Positions 20,854-33,487 of a DNA stretch of 64,000 nt are shown here, piece by piece. Source of the stretch: Cherax quadricarinatus (Eukaryota; Arthropoda; Malacostraca; Decapoda; Parastacidae); the NCBI RefSeq assembly GCF_038502225.1, contig NC_091312.1:26958190-27022189 (forward strand), in the 5' to 3' direction. The first letter of the stretch is position 1. Each line of letters starts with the position of its first letter. The notes below the pieces were generated by a model. It was not told the origin of the DNA and did no database searches. It saw nothing but the letters and a program-made list of their open reading frames with translations. A program made the translations under genes and the position numbers.

Positions 20854-21813
20854 CTACTGACTGTCACGACTTAACCAGTCAGAGAAATAATTGGATGAAC
20901 CATTGTTATACACAATATGGAACTTAAAACCCTGGAGTGCCAATGTCCACCTCAAGAGGCGACTGTTGGTTCCCTTAAAAGTTTCTAGGTATATCAAAGG
21001 TTTGTGGTCCGTTTCTAAAATGAATTCTTTACCCAGCAAATAAAATTTAAGTTTGGAGATACCCCACACAAGGGCTAAACATTCCTTTTCTATTGTGGAG
21101 TATCTTGTTTCTGTGGGAAGGAGTTTCCGGCTTAGGAAGCATACAGGGAAAAGAGTACCATAATGGTATTGTAGTAACACCGCACCTAAGCCAGTACTGG
21201 AGGCATCAGTTCTTAAGCAAAATGTTTTATTAATATCTGGAATCTTAAGTATAGGGTCTTTCAAAAAGATACTTTTAATCTCATTAAACTTTTCCCGAGC
21301 TACGTCGGAAAGTTCAAGAGGTTCCTTCACAGACTTTTTAAGGAAGTCGGATAAGATGCCTGTAAGATCAGTAAGGTTCGGGATAAACCGTGCATAAAAA
21401 TTTACAGAACCAAGAAAGCTACGCATGAGCTTCTTGGTTTTGGGGAATTTAAATTCTAATAAAGCTTTGATCTTACTGGGGAGAGGCTGCAGAGAGTTAT
21501 TAGAAAGTATCAGTCCAAGATATCTAATCTTGTTATACCCAAGGAAGCATTTCTTCGGCTTGGCAGTGAGGCCATGTGAGCGTAACCTATGCAAAACTGA
21601 TGTTAATGTTTGGATATGTTCGCCCCATGTGGATGTCATTACATAAATGTTATCAAAATAAACTGAAACATTTGGCATATTACCCAAGACCTTTCTCATC
21701 AGTCTCATGTAGGTAGCACAGGCAGTTACCAAACCGAAGGGCATAGTTCTATATTGCATCAGTCCTTGGTGTGTAGGAAAAGCGGTGTACTGCTTAGAAG
21801 AAGGATCTAACAT
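20854..21813 (-). pseudogene. Ty3/Gypsy-type reverse transcriptase (C-terminal part) and RNase H
   Basis: A 319-aa frame follows 22650-21817 in the same frame; only a TAA stop at the junction separates them. RT motifs are MPFGLVTACATYMRLM, the catalytic block as YFDNIYV (the usual YxDD has its second Asp replaced by Asn), LTAKPKKCFLG and YLGLILS. The tether and RNase H follow: FCLRTDASSTGLGAVL, TIEKECLALVWG and ETDHKPL. The protein ends at SDWLSRDSQ. Only about 80 bp separate the stop from the polypurine tract, so RNase H is the last domain of pol and nothing resembling an integrase lies after it. The stop and the D-to-N change make this copy inactive. Confidence 0.9.
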
Positions 21814-21816
21814 TAC

Positions 21817-22650
21817 TTAATGATATGTCTGTGCAATATCAATCTCTGAAAAGAAGGAAGAGTCATAAAATTTGTGTAGATCGCTATCTATTAAGGGCAT
21901 AGGCTCAGCATCCCACCGAGTTATAGCATTAAGGCCTCTGAAGTCAATAGCAAGTCTATATGAATTATCCTCCTTCTTAACCATGACTACTGGTGAACAA
22001 TATGAAGATACTGAAGGTTCAATGATCTTTAGTTTTAATAATTTGTCTACCTCTCGGTCAAATGCATCCCTAAGGTGAACTGGAACTGGGTATAATTTTC
22101 GTTTGATAGGATTGTCCGTCACTAAGTCAATCTTATCGACTACCGTGGAGGTAACACCTGGAATATCAGTAAAGACGTCTGAAAAGTTACTCACACATTG
22201 AAGTAGTTCATGTCTCTTATGGTCATCCAAAGATTCATTAATATTAATGTTGGTTGCGTCCGAGTGGTCAAAAGTCACCAAGTCATGTAGTTCTTCATCA
22301 TAGTCTAAGTTAGAGGTGTCAATTACGCACACCTTACATTCTTCAGTTGTCGTATCAAGTTCGTGTGGAAAAACTAAGTCAAAGTTATTAAGGCAGTTAA
22401 CCGAATTTCTTCGGTAATATTTCTTAAGAATGTTGATATGATAAAGCTTAGGTTTCCCCTTGACTTCTATGAGGTAATCAACTTTCCCACAAATTTTTAA
22501 TACTTTATATGGACCTTCCCATGCTACTAATAATTTATTTGACTTGATCGGCAAAAGTACAAGAACTTCATCCCCTACTTTAAAACTTCTCCTCTGACTT
22601 TTGGAATCTAAGGTCAAGTAGAAACTGGTAAGAAGACTGAACCTCAGCAT
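21817..22650 (-). pseudogene. Integrase C-terminal (GPY/F) domain and N-terminal part of reverse transcriptase
   Basis: A 277-aa frame. The first 90 residues contain FKVGDEVLVLLP and WEGPYKVL, the GPY/F module that ends Gypsy-class integrases. A linker follows, then RT fingers: YPVPVHLRDAFDREVDKLL, IEPSVSSYCSPVVMVKKED, YRLAIDFRGLN and SEIDIAQTYH. The frame differs from the integrase frame (22580-23707), with the break near 22595-22612. It ends at a TAA that separates it from the rest of RT. Direct continuation from the integrase C-terminus into RT proves the domain order INT-RT. Confidence 0.88.
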
Positions 22651-23707
22651 TTATCTCCTCATTAGTCCATAAGTCATGAAGGATGGACAATGGGCCTCTG
22701 GCCTGTCTACCATAGAGAAGTTCAAAAGGTGAAAACCCCATAGAGTCACTGGGGACTTCTCTCATGGCAAACAAATCACAGGGTAGGTAGCGATGCCACT
22801 CCTTAGGTTTAAGGGAGCAAAGTTTCATTAAAATGAACCTGAGAATCGAATGCTGGCGTTCAATCCTCCCATTACAGCTGGGATGATAGGGTGTGGTGAA
22901 GAGAGGCTTCACTCCCAGAAGTCGGTATAGATGTTGCATTAAGTCAGATGTGAATTGTGTCCCACGGTCCGACAAAATTTCTCTAGGGATGCCCACTCTG
23001 GAGAAGATGGACAAAAGGGCTTCAGCCACCTCTGTAGTAGTTATGGTCTTTAAGGGTATGGCTTCAGGGAAACTCGAAGCATAATCAACTAATGTTAATA
23101 TATATCTATGTCCCCCAGATGACAGTGGAGATAAAGGACCAACGATGTCAATAGCTACTCTTTCAAAAGGTACCGTAAAGACTGGCATTTTGACCATAGT
23201 TACTCGCCTGGTACCTCGGGAGGATGACAGTTGGCAAACTTTACACGATCTACAATAGGTAGTGATATCTGAGGATATTTTTGGCCAAAAATAGGTTTCC
23301 CTAATTTTATTTAAGGTTTTACGATGCGAGAAATGTCCGGCCACTGGCAGGTCATGAGCCATTTTAAGAACAGTCTCTCTGCATTGACTTGGAACAACTA
23401 AGATGGAACAGTCTATCTCATCTGAATTTAATTTGAATACTGACTTGTACAAGATACCTTTTATATATTCAAATTTATATGAAAAGTTTTTCCTTTGGAT
23501 AACTTGATTTTGTTTAGCGGCATTATGGCAATTCTGAAGAGAAGGGTAATTATGTTGGAAATTGACAAAGGAGTCCTTCGATATATCTAAAGGCTTAAAG
23601 TCAGGGAAAATCAAAGGATGGACAGTAAGAGAAACCTGGACTTTGGTCTGAGCCCTAGTCAAGACATTTATAGTATCGGAGGTGATATCTTCACTTTCAT
23701 CTAACAA
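22580..23707 (-). pseudogene. Ty3/Gypsy-type integrase (HHCC + DDE core), upstream of reverse transcriptase
   Basis: A 375-aa frame. The zinc-binding H2C2 domain covers about residues 115-150 (AHDLPVAGHFSHRKTLNKI, CRSCKVCQ). The catalytic core covers about 175-330, with the three acidic residues in DIVGPLS, LSDRGTQFTS and NGRIERQHS (D,D,E), followed by MGFSPFELLYGR. This enzyme joins element cDNA to host DNA. The frame is offset from gag-PR upstream by what would be a -1 shift near 23745-23760, where both frames are open. It is unclear whether that is programmed or a mutation. Its position between protease and RT is unusual for Gypsy elements. Confidence 0.92.
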
Positions 23708-23721
23708 GTGAACCGGTGATC

Positions 23722-25190
23722 CTACTTCCTCGCTTTCGAGAGTAGCATCACTGGTTTTAATCCCACATGAATATCGCGAGACATTGTCTCATCTGAACTT
23801 TCGAGGGGCTTCTCTGACTCTACAGGAAGAGGATCTGAAACACTTATATCCATCTTTGGTGATGAAAGATCAACCTCAGAAGGAAGAATGGCACCTTTTA
23901 CATTACCTATTAGTACGGAGCAAGAAGTGATGGGAGCTAGTACGGCTTCAGACCAACCTGTGAACCATTTAGACCTAATGTAACAACGGATGGTAGGAAA
24001 AGTGTCCGTACGGCCCAAGTAGTCTGAAAGTATAGCAGAGGAATGAGTTTCTTTAAGGTTAGGGAACAGCTTATCAGAAATGACTATACATGTGCATCCA
24101 GTGTCTCGTAAAATGGTAGATACATTAAGTCCATTAACTGTTCCTGAACAGAAGGGTGCTTGGTCATTACAGTCTTTAAAACATCTTCCAACTTTTTGGA
24201 CCTTCTTAGAAGGACAATCTGGACGTTTATGTCCCTTAACACCACACAAATGACAAACAGGAATAAAAGAAGTCATTTTACTTTCCATTAGAGGCTTTGA
24301 TTTCTTAAGGTCTGATGAACCCTTGCCCTTAGGGTTCGATCCCTTTAGGTCTTTATAGGAATTGTGAGCCTCAGCATACAGGTCAGCAGCCTCAGCAACT
24401 TCCTCAGCTTTAATCAAGTTACGTTCTCTGATGAATGTTCTTATCTGATGGGGAAGAGCTGTCAGGAACTGGTCAGCAACCATGAAGTCTCTAAGAGATT
24501 TATAACTGTGATCAATTCCTGAACTCTCTATCCAAAAGTCGAACAAACGAAAGAGTGTTACCTGTAACTGCTGAAAGTTTTGGCCAGGCTGTAAGGTGGC
24601 ATACCTGAAATCTTTCCTGTAAGAATTAGTGGTTTTTTGATATGCTTTAAGGATTGCCTTCTTCAGTAAGTTATAATTACATATAATATCCTGCGACAAA
24701 GTTGCATAGATATTCAAAGCTGTACCGGAAAATAACATTCCTGACCTGGTAGCCCAGGTGTCAGCAGGCCATTCACAGAGGCTAGCGGTATTTTCAAACC
24801 TGATAATGTATGAAGTTATGTCTTCCCCCTCTGTGAAGGGAGGTAAATTAGGTGTTGGAATATGTGTACTGACCGCACGTTGTTCCATTACTCCTTCCTC
24901 TAATTGTTGTTGTGTAAGAGTTAACTTTTTATTCTCTAATTCAAGGCGAGATTTTTCGAGCTCGCGATCCTTTTCTCTCTCTATTAACTCAAGTTCTCTA
25001 GCTTTTTCTTCACGTTCTCTAGCTTTCTCCTCACGTTCTCTAGCTTTTTCCTCGCGTTCTCTAGCTTTTTCCTCACGTTCTCTATCATTTGCTCTTTCCT
25101 CAAGTTCTCTTAATTTAACTTGTTCTTCGCGTACTCTAGCTCTCTCCTCATGATCAAGTCTATCACGCTCCTTTTTGTCTTCTCTCTCTC
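23722..25190 (-). CDS. Gag C-terminal part, zinc knuckle and aspartic protease
   Basis: The frame is open from about 25190 (no ATG until 24888) to 23722. It begins with a heptad-like Glu/Arg/Lys coiled coil containing repeated EKARERE units. A capsid-like segment follows (FENTASLCEWPADTWATRSG, FLTALPHQIRTFI). One CCHC zinc knuckle, CHLCGVKGHKRPDC, has exact CX2CX4HX4C spacing. A retroviral-type protease region follows, with active-site DTGCT and a later VLIGN. The N-terminal methionine of Gag lies in the frame of 25110-25430, so one frameshift separates the two pieces. The products would form the capsid and process the polyprotein. Only the shift disables it. Confidence 0.85.
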
Positions 25191-25430
25191 TCTTTTTAAA
25201 TGTCTTTCTTGGATTTCTCTCTCAATTCTCTCTCTCTCCTTTTTCTCTTCTCTATTGATTCTCTCTCTCTCCTTTTCTTCTTCTCTTTCCCTTTCTAACT
25301 GTCTTTCTTCTCTCTCAATTCTCTCTCTTTCAAGTCTTTCCTGGATCTTAGCACTAATGAAAGATTCTAAATTTTTCCCTGTTATTCCTAACTCACTTCC
25401 AGCATTCATCCAAAACTGGTATTCCTCCAT
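25110..25430 (-). pseudogene. Gag N-terminus with charged coiled coil (frameshifted from the rest)
   Basis: The frame starts MEEYQFWMNAGSELG and passes into a long Arg/Glu-rich helix (EREREEEKERERINREEKKE). The gag frame downstream continues the same kind of helix in another frame. The break is somewhere near 25180-25195, where the sequence is a pyrimidine-rich run prone to indels. ATG at 25430 is the likely gag start, about 550 bp after the primer-binding site. Confidence 0.7.
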
Positions 25431-25980
25431 GCTTGCAAGAATAACTTAAACTATCAGGGGAAATGAAACGGGTATTAAAGAAAACGGAGGGTTCAATTCC
25501 TGCTCCGTTCAAACTGTAAATAAACCAGAGGGCTCGATCCCTGCTTCAATTAAACAATATGTATTAATTAAAACGAAGGGTTCTATGCCGGCTCCGAGCA
25601 AACAGTAAGTAGAATGGGGTCCCTTGACCATCCAATCTTCTCACCAACAAATCAAGAGTGTCCAACGACAGTTCCCTAGATAAAATAAAGAGCTCAATGA
25701 AACAAATTGTCACTGGAAAATCTCGGGTCCCTAGAGTCTAATCCTCCAAAGTGTTTCAAGCTCACAAGAAAGGTGGCAGAATTAACTATTATATCCTGCC
25801 TGACTTGACTTACAATAAATTGAGACTATAACAATCACCAAATCTTTTAAATACCTGTACCGTAGTCCTACCATAGAGAATGATTACTCATGGCTGGTGG
25901 TAACCATCTGTGGTATGCAGCATTGAAGTTCCAATGGTAGATTCGAGATGGAATTGAATCATGATTCTGTCGAGTTGTAT
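25431..25980 (-). other. 5' leader of the LTR retrotransposon
   Basis: No coding frame. On the plus strand it contains three imperfect repeats with GGGTTCAATTCCTGCTCC, GGGCTCGATCCCTGCTTC and GGGTTCTATGCCGGCTCC near 25488-25600. These may be RNA secondary-structure or packaging elements, but I cannot show that. Confidence 0.6.
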
Positions 25981-25997
25981 CCTGGCAAGGTCGCCAC
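25981..25997 (-). promoter_or_regulatory. Primer-binding site
   Basis: Two bases after the LTR end (TTCACA) the minus strand reads TGGCGACCTTGCCAGGA, suited to pairing with a tRNA 3' end. The tRNA was not identified. Confidence 0.75.
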
Positions 25998-25999
25998 TT

Positions 26000-26992
26000 G
26001 TGAAGGCTTACTCAGCCCTGTAATAACTTCAGACAGTATTACCAAGGCTGGCTCCTCCTCAGGAAAATTAATGAATAGAAAAAGAAATAATAACAGACAA
26101 ACATAAACACTTTATTATATAGAAAATATAAAATATAAAACACTTAAATATGAAATATTAATCCTACATTAAAGAAAATGAAAAATTAAAAATATAAATG
26201 ATAACTGAATTCAACACTAATATATATAGGGGTGTCTGGTGTTGGTGACACTGTGTTGTTGAAATCGTAGCCGTTGCTGATGATGGGGGGGGGTCGCAGG
26301 TGTTGGTTACGACCCACTGGCTAGTTCTTCACAGTATAGCCTTGAGTATTATATCCCGATGACAGGAAAGCAGGTTCTTTACCGCTGCAATGATGAGGGG
26401 TTACGTCCTGCAATTTCATACAGGTGCACAGGTAATTAAATCCAAAAAGGAAGTCTCAGGACGTTAGTCCATCTCCACCAGTTCTTCTCATTGATTGACA
26501 GGTGACCCTCTCTGTCATCCAAGCTGAAAAGATAGACAGGTTACCCACTGCTTAAATAATCACTCTCCATGATAAGTACAATACCTAAAAGATGTGGTGA
26601 TTATTACAACAGTCAACATAGAGCAAGGCTGAAAAGACTAAGTTTATTATTGGTCAAAAGTGAAGCTTTCAACCCATAAATCCACTAGAATACAAGGCAG
26701 GCATGTACTTACAGTAGTGCTGGGAGCTGTGAGTCTAGTGATTACTGTTTGGACCAGAGCCCCACACGTCACCTTTCGGGGGGGGGGGGAAGGAGGAGGG
26801 GAAGGGATAGAGGGAGCTAGACTGACCCTACCTTAACAAGCAGCCGGCAGTCAAACTATCACTTTCGGGGTGGGGGAAAAAGGCGGGAATAGCGGGAGCT
26901 TGACTTACCCTACCTTAACAAGTAGCCGGCAATGAAACTATTGTTACTATATACTCCCTCGCTACTCATATCTATTGAACTTTTCCCTCACA
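26000..26992 (-). mobile_element. 5' LTR of the Gmr1-type LTR retrotransposon
   Basis: A 993-bp LTR with canonical termini on the minus strand, TGTGAGGG...CTTCACA. It matches 19808-20759 closely, which suggests fairly recent insertion, but has a 44-bp block at 26654-26697 that is absent from the other LTR. The right flank enters a decayed LINE at 26993. Confidence 0.92.
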
Positions 26993-27780
26993 TTCTTATT
27001 TAGCTTTATTTCTTCTTAAAACTGCTTCAAAGATTTTAACAGACCTATGACTCTGATGTACTGCATTATATTTGTTTTGCAGTTGTTTTTCCACTACTGT
27101 TGTGGGGCGAGATATATCTGTAGTTTTTAATTATAGTGAGATGATTCTAGTGCCCATATTATATCTCCATAGGATAGTGTTTGTTTTTTAGCAATTTTTG
27201 ATGAATATGAGGTGGAATGCATGATAATAGTATCAACGGCTTCTTCAAGAGTCGATTGGGGTTAGGGTTATGTCAAAAATTTTGGAGATGTTTGCAACGT
27301 TTTGGTTCTCATTTATGAAAAATTAATTTAGGATGTCAGTTTTAAGTCTGGTTAGTGACTTACTGACTACTAGAGTCATGATGGCCGCTAATTTCTTTAG
27401 ACGAGGGGTCCAATACTAGATGTGACTTTTGCCCTGGATTTTGCAAATGTGAAAAAAGAATTGTTTTGAGTTTCTTTCAGTTTCATTAATAGCTTTGCAC
27501 ACCTTCAATCTCTCCTGGATGCAGTATGATACATTCAGTTTTCTCTCAGTGCTTTCCATCTCTAATATTTCTATTCACTCGAAGAGTGCGAGACCTCCGA
27601 GAGAAATTCAGAGATTCTCCAAAGAGGGAAAATCACTTTCCAATTCGCATTTTTTTCCTTAATGGCAAGAGTCTCGAGTACACTTGTAGCGACATTGAGC
27701 TCATTTTCTCGAGTCCATGGTTTAAATTTATATCACTAGTACTATCTTCCCAGCGTATTTCAATATGGTAAGGACTTATT
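26993..27780 (-). pseudogene. Decayed LINE, ORF2 linker and start of reverse transcriptase
   Basis: In the minus direction, FAKSRAKVTSSIGPLV lies at about 27445-27395, the usual start of the RT region after the endonuclease linker. EEAVDT follows further on, and KIFEAVLRRN at about 27030-27000 ends exactly at the LTR junction. The other half resumes at 19792-19333. Upstream, about 27500-27760, an Arg/Lys-rich linker is faintly visible. Full of stops. Confidence 0.55.
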
Positions 27781-28819
27781 TAATCCCAGTTAATGTATTT
27801 ATTCGTTCAAGGTAAATTTATTGAATACATTCATGACTGTCAGGCTTGTGACTGAAGCTGAATGTCAGAATAAATTTTTTAGCAAGTGAACTTTTAGATT
27901 AAATAAATAACTAATTGACTGTTGTCAGGATTACACCTGCTTAAATTACATCGTAAAACTGAGGCACTATGATTTGCTAACGACAGAATGATACACATCA
28001 AATGGTAAATATAGTAAATACATATTACGATGTGATTCTCGTTGTCTGGATCACGTCCAGTACTAGTACTGCTGAGTCATACATGCAAGGGCTCAGCATG
28101 ACTAGGCTCCTTCCTCAGTTGGAGTCGAGACTATGATAAATGGACGCTGTTTCGTGGAAAAAAAAAACGTAAATAATACTTATGTCAAGAGTTTTGTTCT
28201 TTTATGATTTTCACGAGCAGCATTTTGAAAGAGGTGCTAAACGTTAGGGGCGAAGGTTATTTTTAAAGACAGGAAGCCACTAGTTACGATATTTTTTATT
28301 ATTTTAGCTTTCAAGTGTTTTCTGGATAATTTTGACTATCTTTGATTTATAAAACGAACTAGGAGAAAATTTCCTGCTATAATTTTGCATATAGGTATAT
28401 ACTATTGGGAAGTAGTATAATATGCTATCAAGTTACTTTTGTAATATTTTGTGCAGTGTCACGAGAGCAAAAGTCAAGGACAGTGAAAGGCAAAAGAAGA
28501 AAATGGAAATGTTACTACACTGTCAATATTGTCATATCCTCTGCTTGATTTTTAATTAAATTTTCACCACTATTATAAGAGTTATGTTACTTAACAAAGC
28601 CTGATTTCTGAATACTAATTATGTAAGGATGGATGGAGAAAGCCAGCAATGTAATAATATTTGTGGCAGTGTCACACATTTACAAAGCAATTAGTTCAGT
28701 CAACTGGACTGTGCTTGTGAAAAACTTTGCTTCTCCTTTTACGCAGTAGAGTCTGTGTTTATTGGCAGGTTGTAGTAACACTGTATTGAATATATTAAGA
28801 ATGAAAACTTTAATGTATC
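27781..28819. other. No recognisable feature
   Basis: AT-rich sequence without open frames or repeats that I can assign. Confidence 0.35.
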
Positions 28820-29163
28820 CTTATCGCAGCACTTCTTGGAGTACTTTAGTCTCTATCGAGAAGAGTCGAGCAGTAAGAGTAACGTAAGGAAACGTAGGAG
28901 ATGCGGAAAGAAGATTAATGCTTCTGTCAAGGCTACTTCAACACTTATCACACAATTAAAACATTGTAATGAAAAGGAGTATACCGAGTATTTAGGTAGG
29001 AAGCAAGATAAAGAACATAAGAAAATGACTGAAAGAGCTACTATAGTGACAGCAGTACACACAAGCAATCATTTTATGTTGTCATATTTCAGGAGGAACC
29101 TAATAAAGTTTAGCCAAAGTGATTCGAGACAAACATCCTTAACAGAGAAAACTCCTGCATACT
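28820..29163 (+). pseudogene. Possible hAT transposase BED zinc-finger remnant
   Basis: A 109-aa frame reads LEYFSLYREESSSKSNVRKR, then RCGKKINASVKATSTLITQL and KHCNEKEY. The layout (aromatic pair, Cys pair, 'STL--HL--H' helix, EKEY) matches the BED-type DNA-binding domain at the N-terminus of hAT transposases. One Cys and the last His appear to be lost. No catalytic domain follows. Confidence 0.42.
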
Positions 29164-29194
29164 AGTGTGTGTGACCAGCTGTCACATGCAGTAG

Positions 29195-29300
29195 AATGGG
29201 GTTGTGCTATAGAAAATTTTAGGAAGGACTTAAATTTAAATGAGTTCTTGCTAATTGACCAATTTTACCTATTCGGCACGACATATATATATACACATGC
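29195..29300. mobile_element. Fragment of a TA-ended interspersed repeat
   Basis: ACCTATTCGGCACGACATAT, preceded by a block with GACTTAAATTTAAATGAG, matches the terminal sequence of the longer copy at 48411-48766 (CTTATTCGGCACGACATATA). Both end in (TA)n, as in MITE-like families. Confidence 0.5.
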
Positions 29301-30185
29301 ATGCAAGTACAAAGGCAAGGTTACAATTCACAATTTTTACTGCCAAAATTTCGACGTCATTCGTGGGGTTAATCAATAAAAAAATAAACTACTGCACTCC
29401 CACCCCCACAATGTGGTCTGGTTTTCTCGGTTGCATCTAAGCAGGTTGTACCCAGGTATCTCATACATCAAAGTAGTTGTTCATGGAGATCTTTGTGCAA
29501 GATGCAAAGATTGCATTTACTCAGTGAGGAGTCGATTCACAAACTGAGTTTCGTTGCTTTTTTTTTTTTTTTTTTTTGATGATCGCGTATATTTTTTCAA
29601 AATTATATAATGTTTTATTTGTTGAGATGATTTTTTGACATTAATATTCATGGCTTAGATGAGGCAGCCACTGGCTTTTCCTGTCCAACATGGCTGCGAG
29701 GTGATGGTATATTTATCGAACGCTTTGACATTGGTTTGTATTCACTTTCTGGCAATGAAATCCTCTGGGTGGCCGGGGGGGGGGGATGGGTGGAGGAGTG
29801 TCTGAATGTTTTTGACGGTGACTGATCACCTTCACGAGGTCTTGCAGAAGTGAGCCAGTGAGATGACTGCAAAACACACGTGAAGATGAGGCGGTGTGAA
29901 GGTGACTGCGACCACCTGTGAAGGTGATACGGTGCTACTGCTTCCGGCCACAGGAATACAACCATAATTAGCTGACCTATTTGTGGCTTCCGTCCTGTCT
30001 CGATTCTCCCTCTCCCTCCCACCACCATCTCCCTTCCCGTACCCCCACCCATTTATCCCCTCTTACTGTCACCCTTTACCCTCCTACAAACACCCTCAAC
30101 ATTACCCCCTAACTTACTTGCACAATCCCCCGCTTCCCTACCTACCCCCCCCCCTGCCAAATCACCTCTTCCTCTTGCTGCTGAT
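29301..30185. other. Unassigned; poly-T and poly-G runs, C-rich stretch
   Basis: Contains a T run at about 29561-29577, a G run near 29776 and a C/T-rich stretch at 29995-30170. Open frames here follow composition only. Confidence 0.4.
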
Positions 30186-30188
30186 GCC

Positions 30189-30330
30189 TCGTGGTGGGGT
30201 GAACACGTGATGGGGTGAACACGTGATGGGGTGAACACGTGATGGGGTGAACACGTGATGGGGTGAACACGTGGCGATGGTGAATACGTAGTGATGGTGA
30301 ACACGTGGTGGGGTAAAACACGTGGTCAGG
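30189..30330. repeat. 16-bp minisatellite
   Basis: About nine copies of GTGATGGGGTGAACAC, degrading to the right (GTGGCGATGGTGAATAC, GTAGTGATGGTGAACAC). Confidence 0.93.
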
Positions 30331-30499
30331 GTGGCAGTGGTAAACAAAGGTGTTAAGTTAGTAATATAGGGGACCTAATAAAGAGGTGTTAGACGTCAGT
30401 GGAGTAATGGTTATGGCGCAAAAGTGCTTGAGGTTAGGTAGTGTAGCCGTTACAAAGGTGAGAGTTCGGACTGGGTTCCCTAGGTAAGTCTGGATTTGA

Positions 30500-30799
30500 A
30501 TAAAGCCTACAGAGGTTAGTAGGTTTATTGAAGCTTAAACCTTGCATGGCTTTAACTGAATGGATAAATATTCGAGTGGTAGGGGTTGGATTTTAGCAAG
30601 ACCTGCCAGGTACGAGCCATTATTTCTGAGTGCGAGGGATTGCATTTGAACTGGAGTTGTGCATGAATTAATAGGGTTATCAAAGATTGTTCCTCGGGTA
30701 GCACTGTAAATGGGTTGGACAAATATTTTTTTTACGTTTGTGTCTGAGGACCTGCCTAGTATGGGCCAGTAGGCCTGTTGTAGTGTTTTCTTTTTTATG
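30500..30799 (+). mobile_element. LINE 3'-end fragment
   Basis: GGACCTGCCTAGTATGGGCC followed by AGTAGGCCTGTTGTAGTG and a T-rich ending resembles the conserved 3' terminus of a decapod CR1/L2-type LINE as I recall it. No coding sequence remains. Confidence 0.38.
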
Positions 30800-30890
30800 T
30801 AATCAGTCCATCAACCTTGAATAAAGATTGGATTGATCACATCGACTATAGATTGAGGGACTGATTACCTGCAAACTATTACTTTTATGT
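30800..30890. repeat. Imperfect palindrome, Penelope-type
   Basis: AATCAGTCCATCAACCT near 30801 pairs with AGATTGAGGGACTGATT ending near 30866. The words (GATTGATCACATCG, GAGGGACTGATTACCT) resemble those in the family at 33488-33850. Confidence 0.4.
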
Positions 30891-31270
30891 TTTCATCAGT
30901 CCTGCTGCAGTGTTCCTCTGTTCTCCAGGTCTTGTGTGAGGGGAAAACTTGTATACTGTTGCTCTTAAGTTCTTAGGGCACTTTATTGTCACATTTAGAC
31001 TCATCATTGATGTAAGTGTTGTCGAGTGTGTTTGTAAAACAGCTCTGTTGTTCTTGTGTCCATTCCAGCCTCTCCCGCACCATCACCACTACTACCTCCA
31101 CCATTGCTACCACTGGCACTACTATTAAACAAAATAGCTCAAAAAAAACGACTAGTAGACGCGTATAAAAATTACCCGAGTGTTCCACAAGTCTTCCCAA
31201 CAACCACCACCACCATCCCTACTCTATACTAACACCACCCCCACCACCACTTACTAGCACATTAACACTG
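30891..31270. other. No gene; ACC-rich simple sequence near 31200-31255
   Basis: Short ACC/CCA tracts only. Confidence 0.4.
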
Positions 31271-31965
31271 TGTGGAAAATACTGTATATATTTTCCAGAA
31301 ATTCAGTATTTATATGTAAATAGATGGCCATACTGTATTTAATAATATTTATGTCATAGAAAACGGAAAGCCTGAGTCTGCGTAGGAGACTCGCCATCTT
31401 GGTTTTGAATTGAACAGAACGTTAGAGTGAATGGGAAGAATTTTTCGTCCTCTAGAGGTTAAAATTGGGCTGACACCTCTCAAATAGGAGGCGAAATTGT
31501 TGGATGTGCATTCCTGCATAATTTGCGTATCAGGCGACTGGACAACACAGCTCCAGGAACCTCAGATAAGTCTGTTTATGTTTAATTCTGGCTAGTAATT
31601 TCATAAATTTAGACAGTGAGGTTTTCTGGGTATAATACACATTAATCTCCAGTCAAATTGGTGAGTGATATTAAGATATATTTTCCTTCTGTTATGTAAT
31701 TGTGTATATATATAACCATTTATTATTTTTAATATACAGTCCACAAATTTATATATTTACCAGCATTCCTGGTGTATGTATATTTCATTTAATTAATAGG
31801 TCCAGAGCAACTTGTGGATATGACAGTGGTAGGTATCGAAGGGGGACATTTTTTGCGACCTAAGTGTCCCAAATTCCTACTTGTCTAACTGATAAATAAT
31901 AGTTATCATTGTTCATTTACTATTATGTATATAATTATACATCCAAGTAAATGCAATTTTCCACA
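31271..31965. mobile_element. Candidate solo LTR
   Basis: TGTGGAAAATACTG at 31271 and GCAATTTTCCACA ending at 31965 form inverted TG...CA termini about 695 bp apart. A TATA-like stretch lies near 31705. The 5-bp flanks CACTG and CTTTG do not match well, so the call rests on the termini alone. No second LTR is in the window. Confidence 0.4.

Positions 31966-33487
<1,522 letters not shown>

Noticed and set aside
24758..25449. Ser/Leu-rich plus-strand ORFs
   Set aside because: Shadows of the Glu/Arg-rich gag coiled coil on the other strand.
28836..29165. Host BED-finger gene
   Set aside because: Only one broken finger, no further domain and no exon evidence; more likely a hAT relic.
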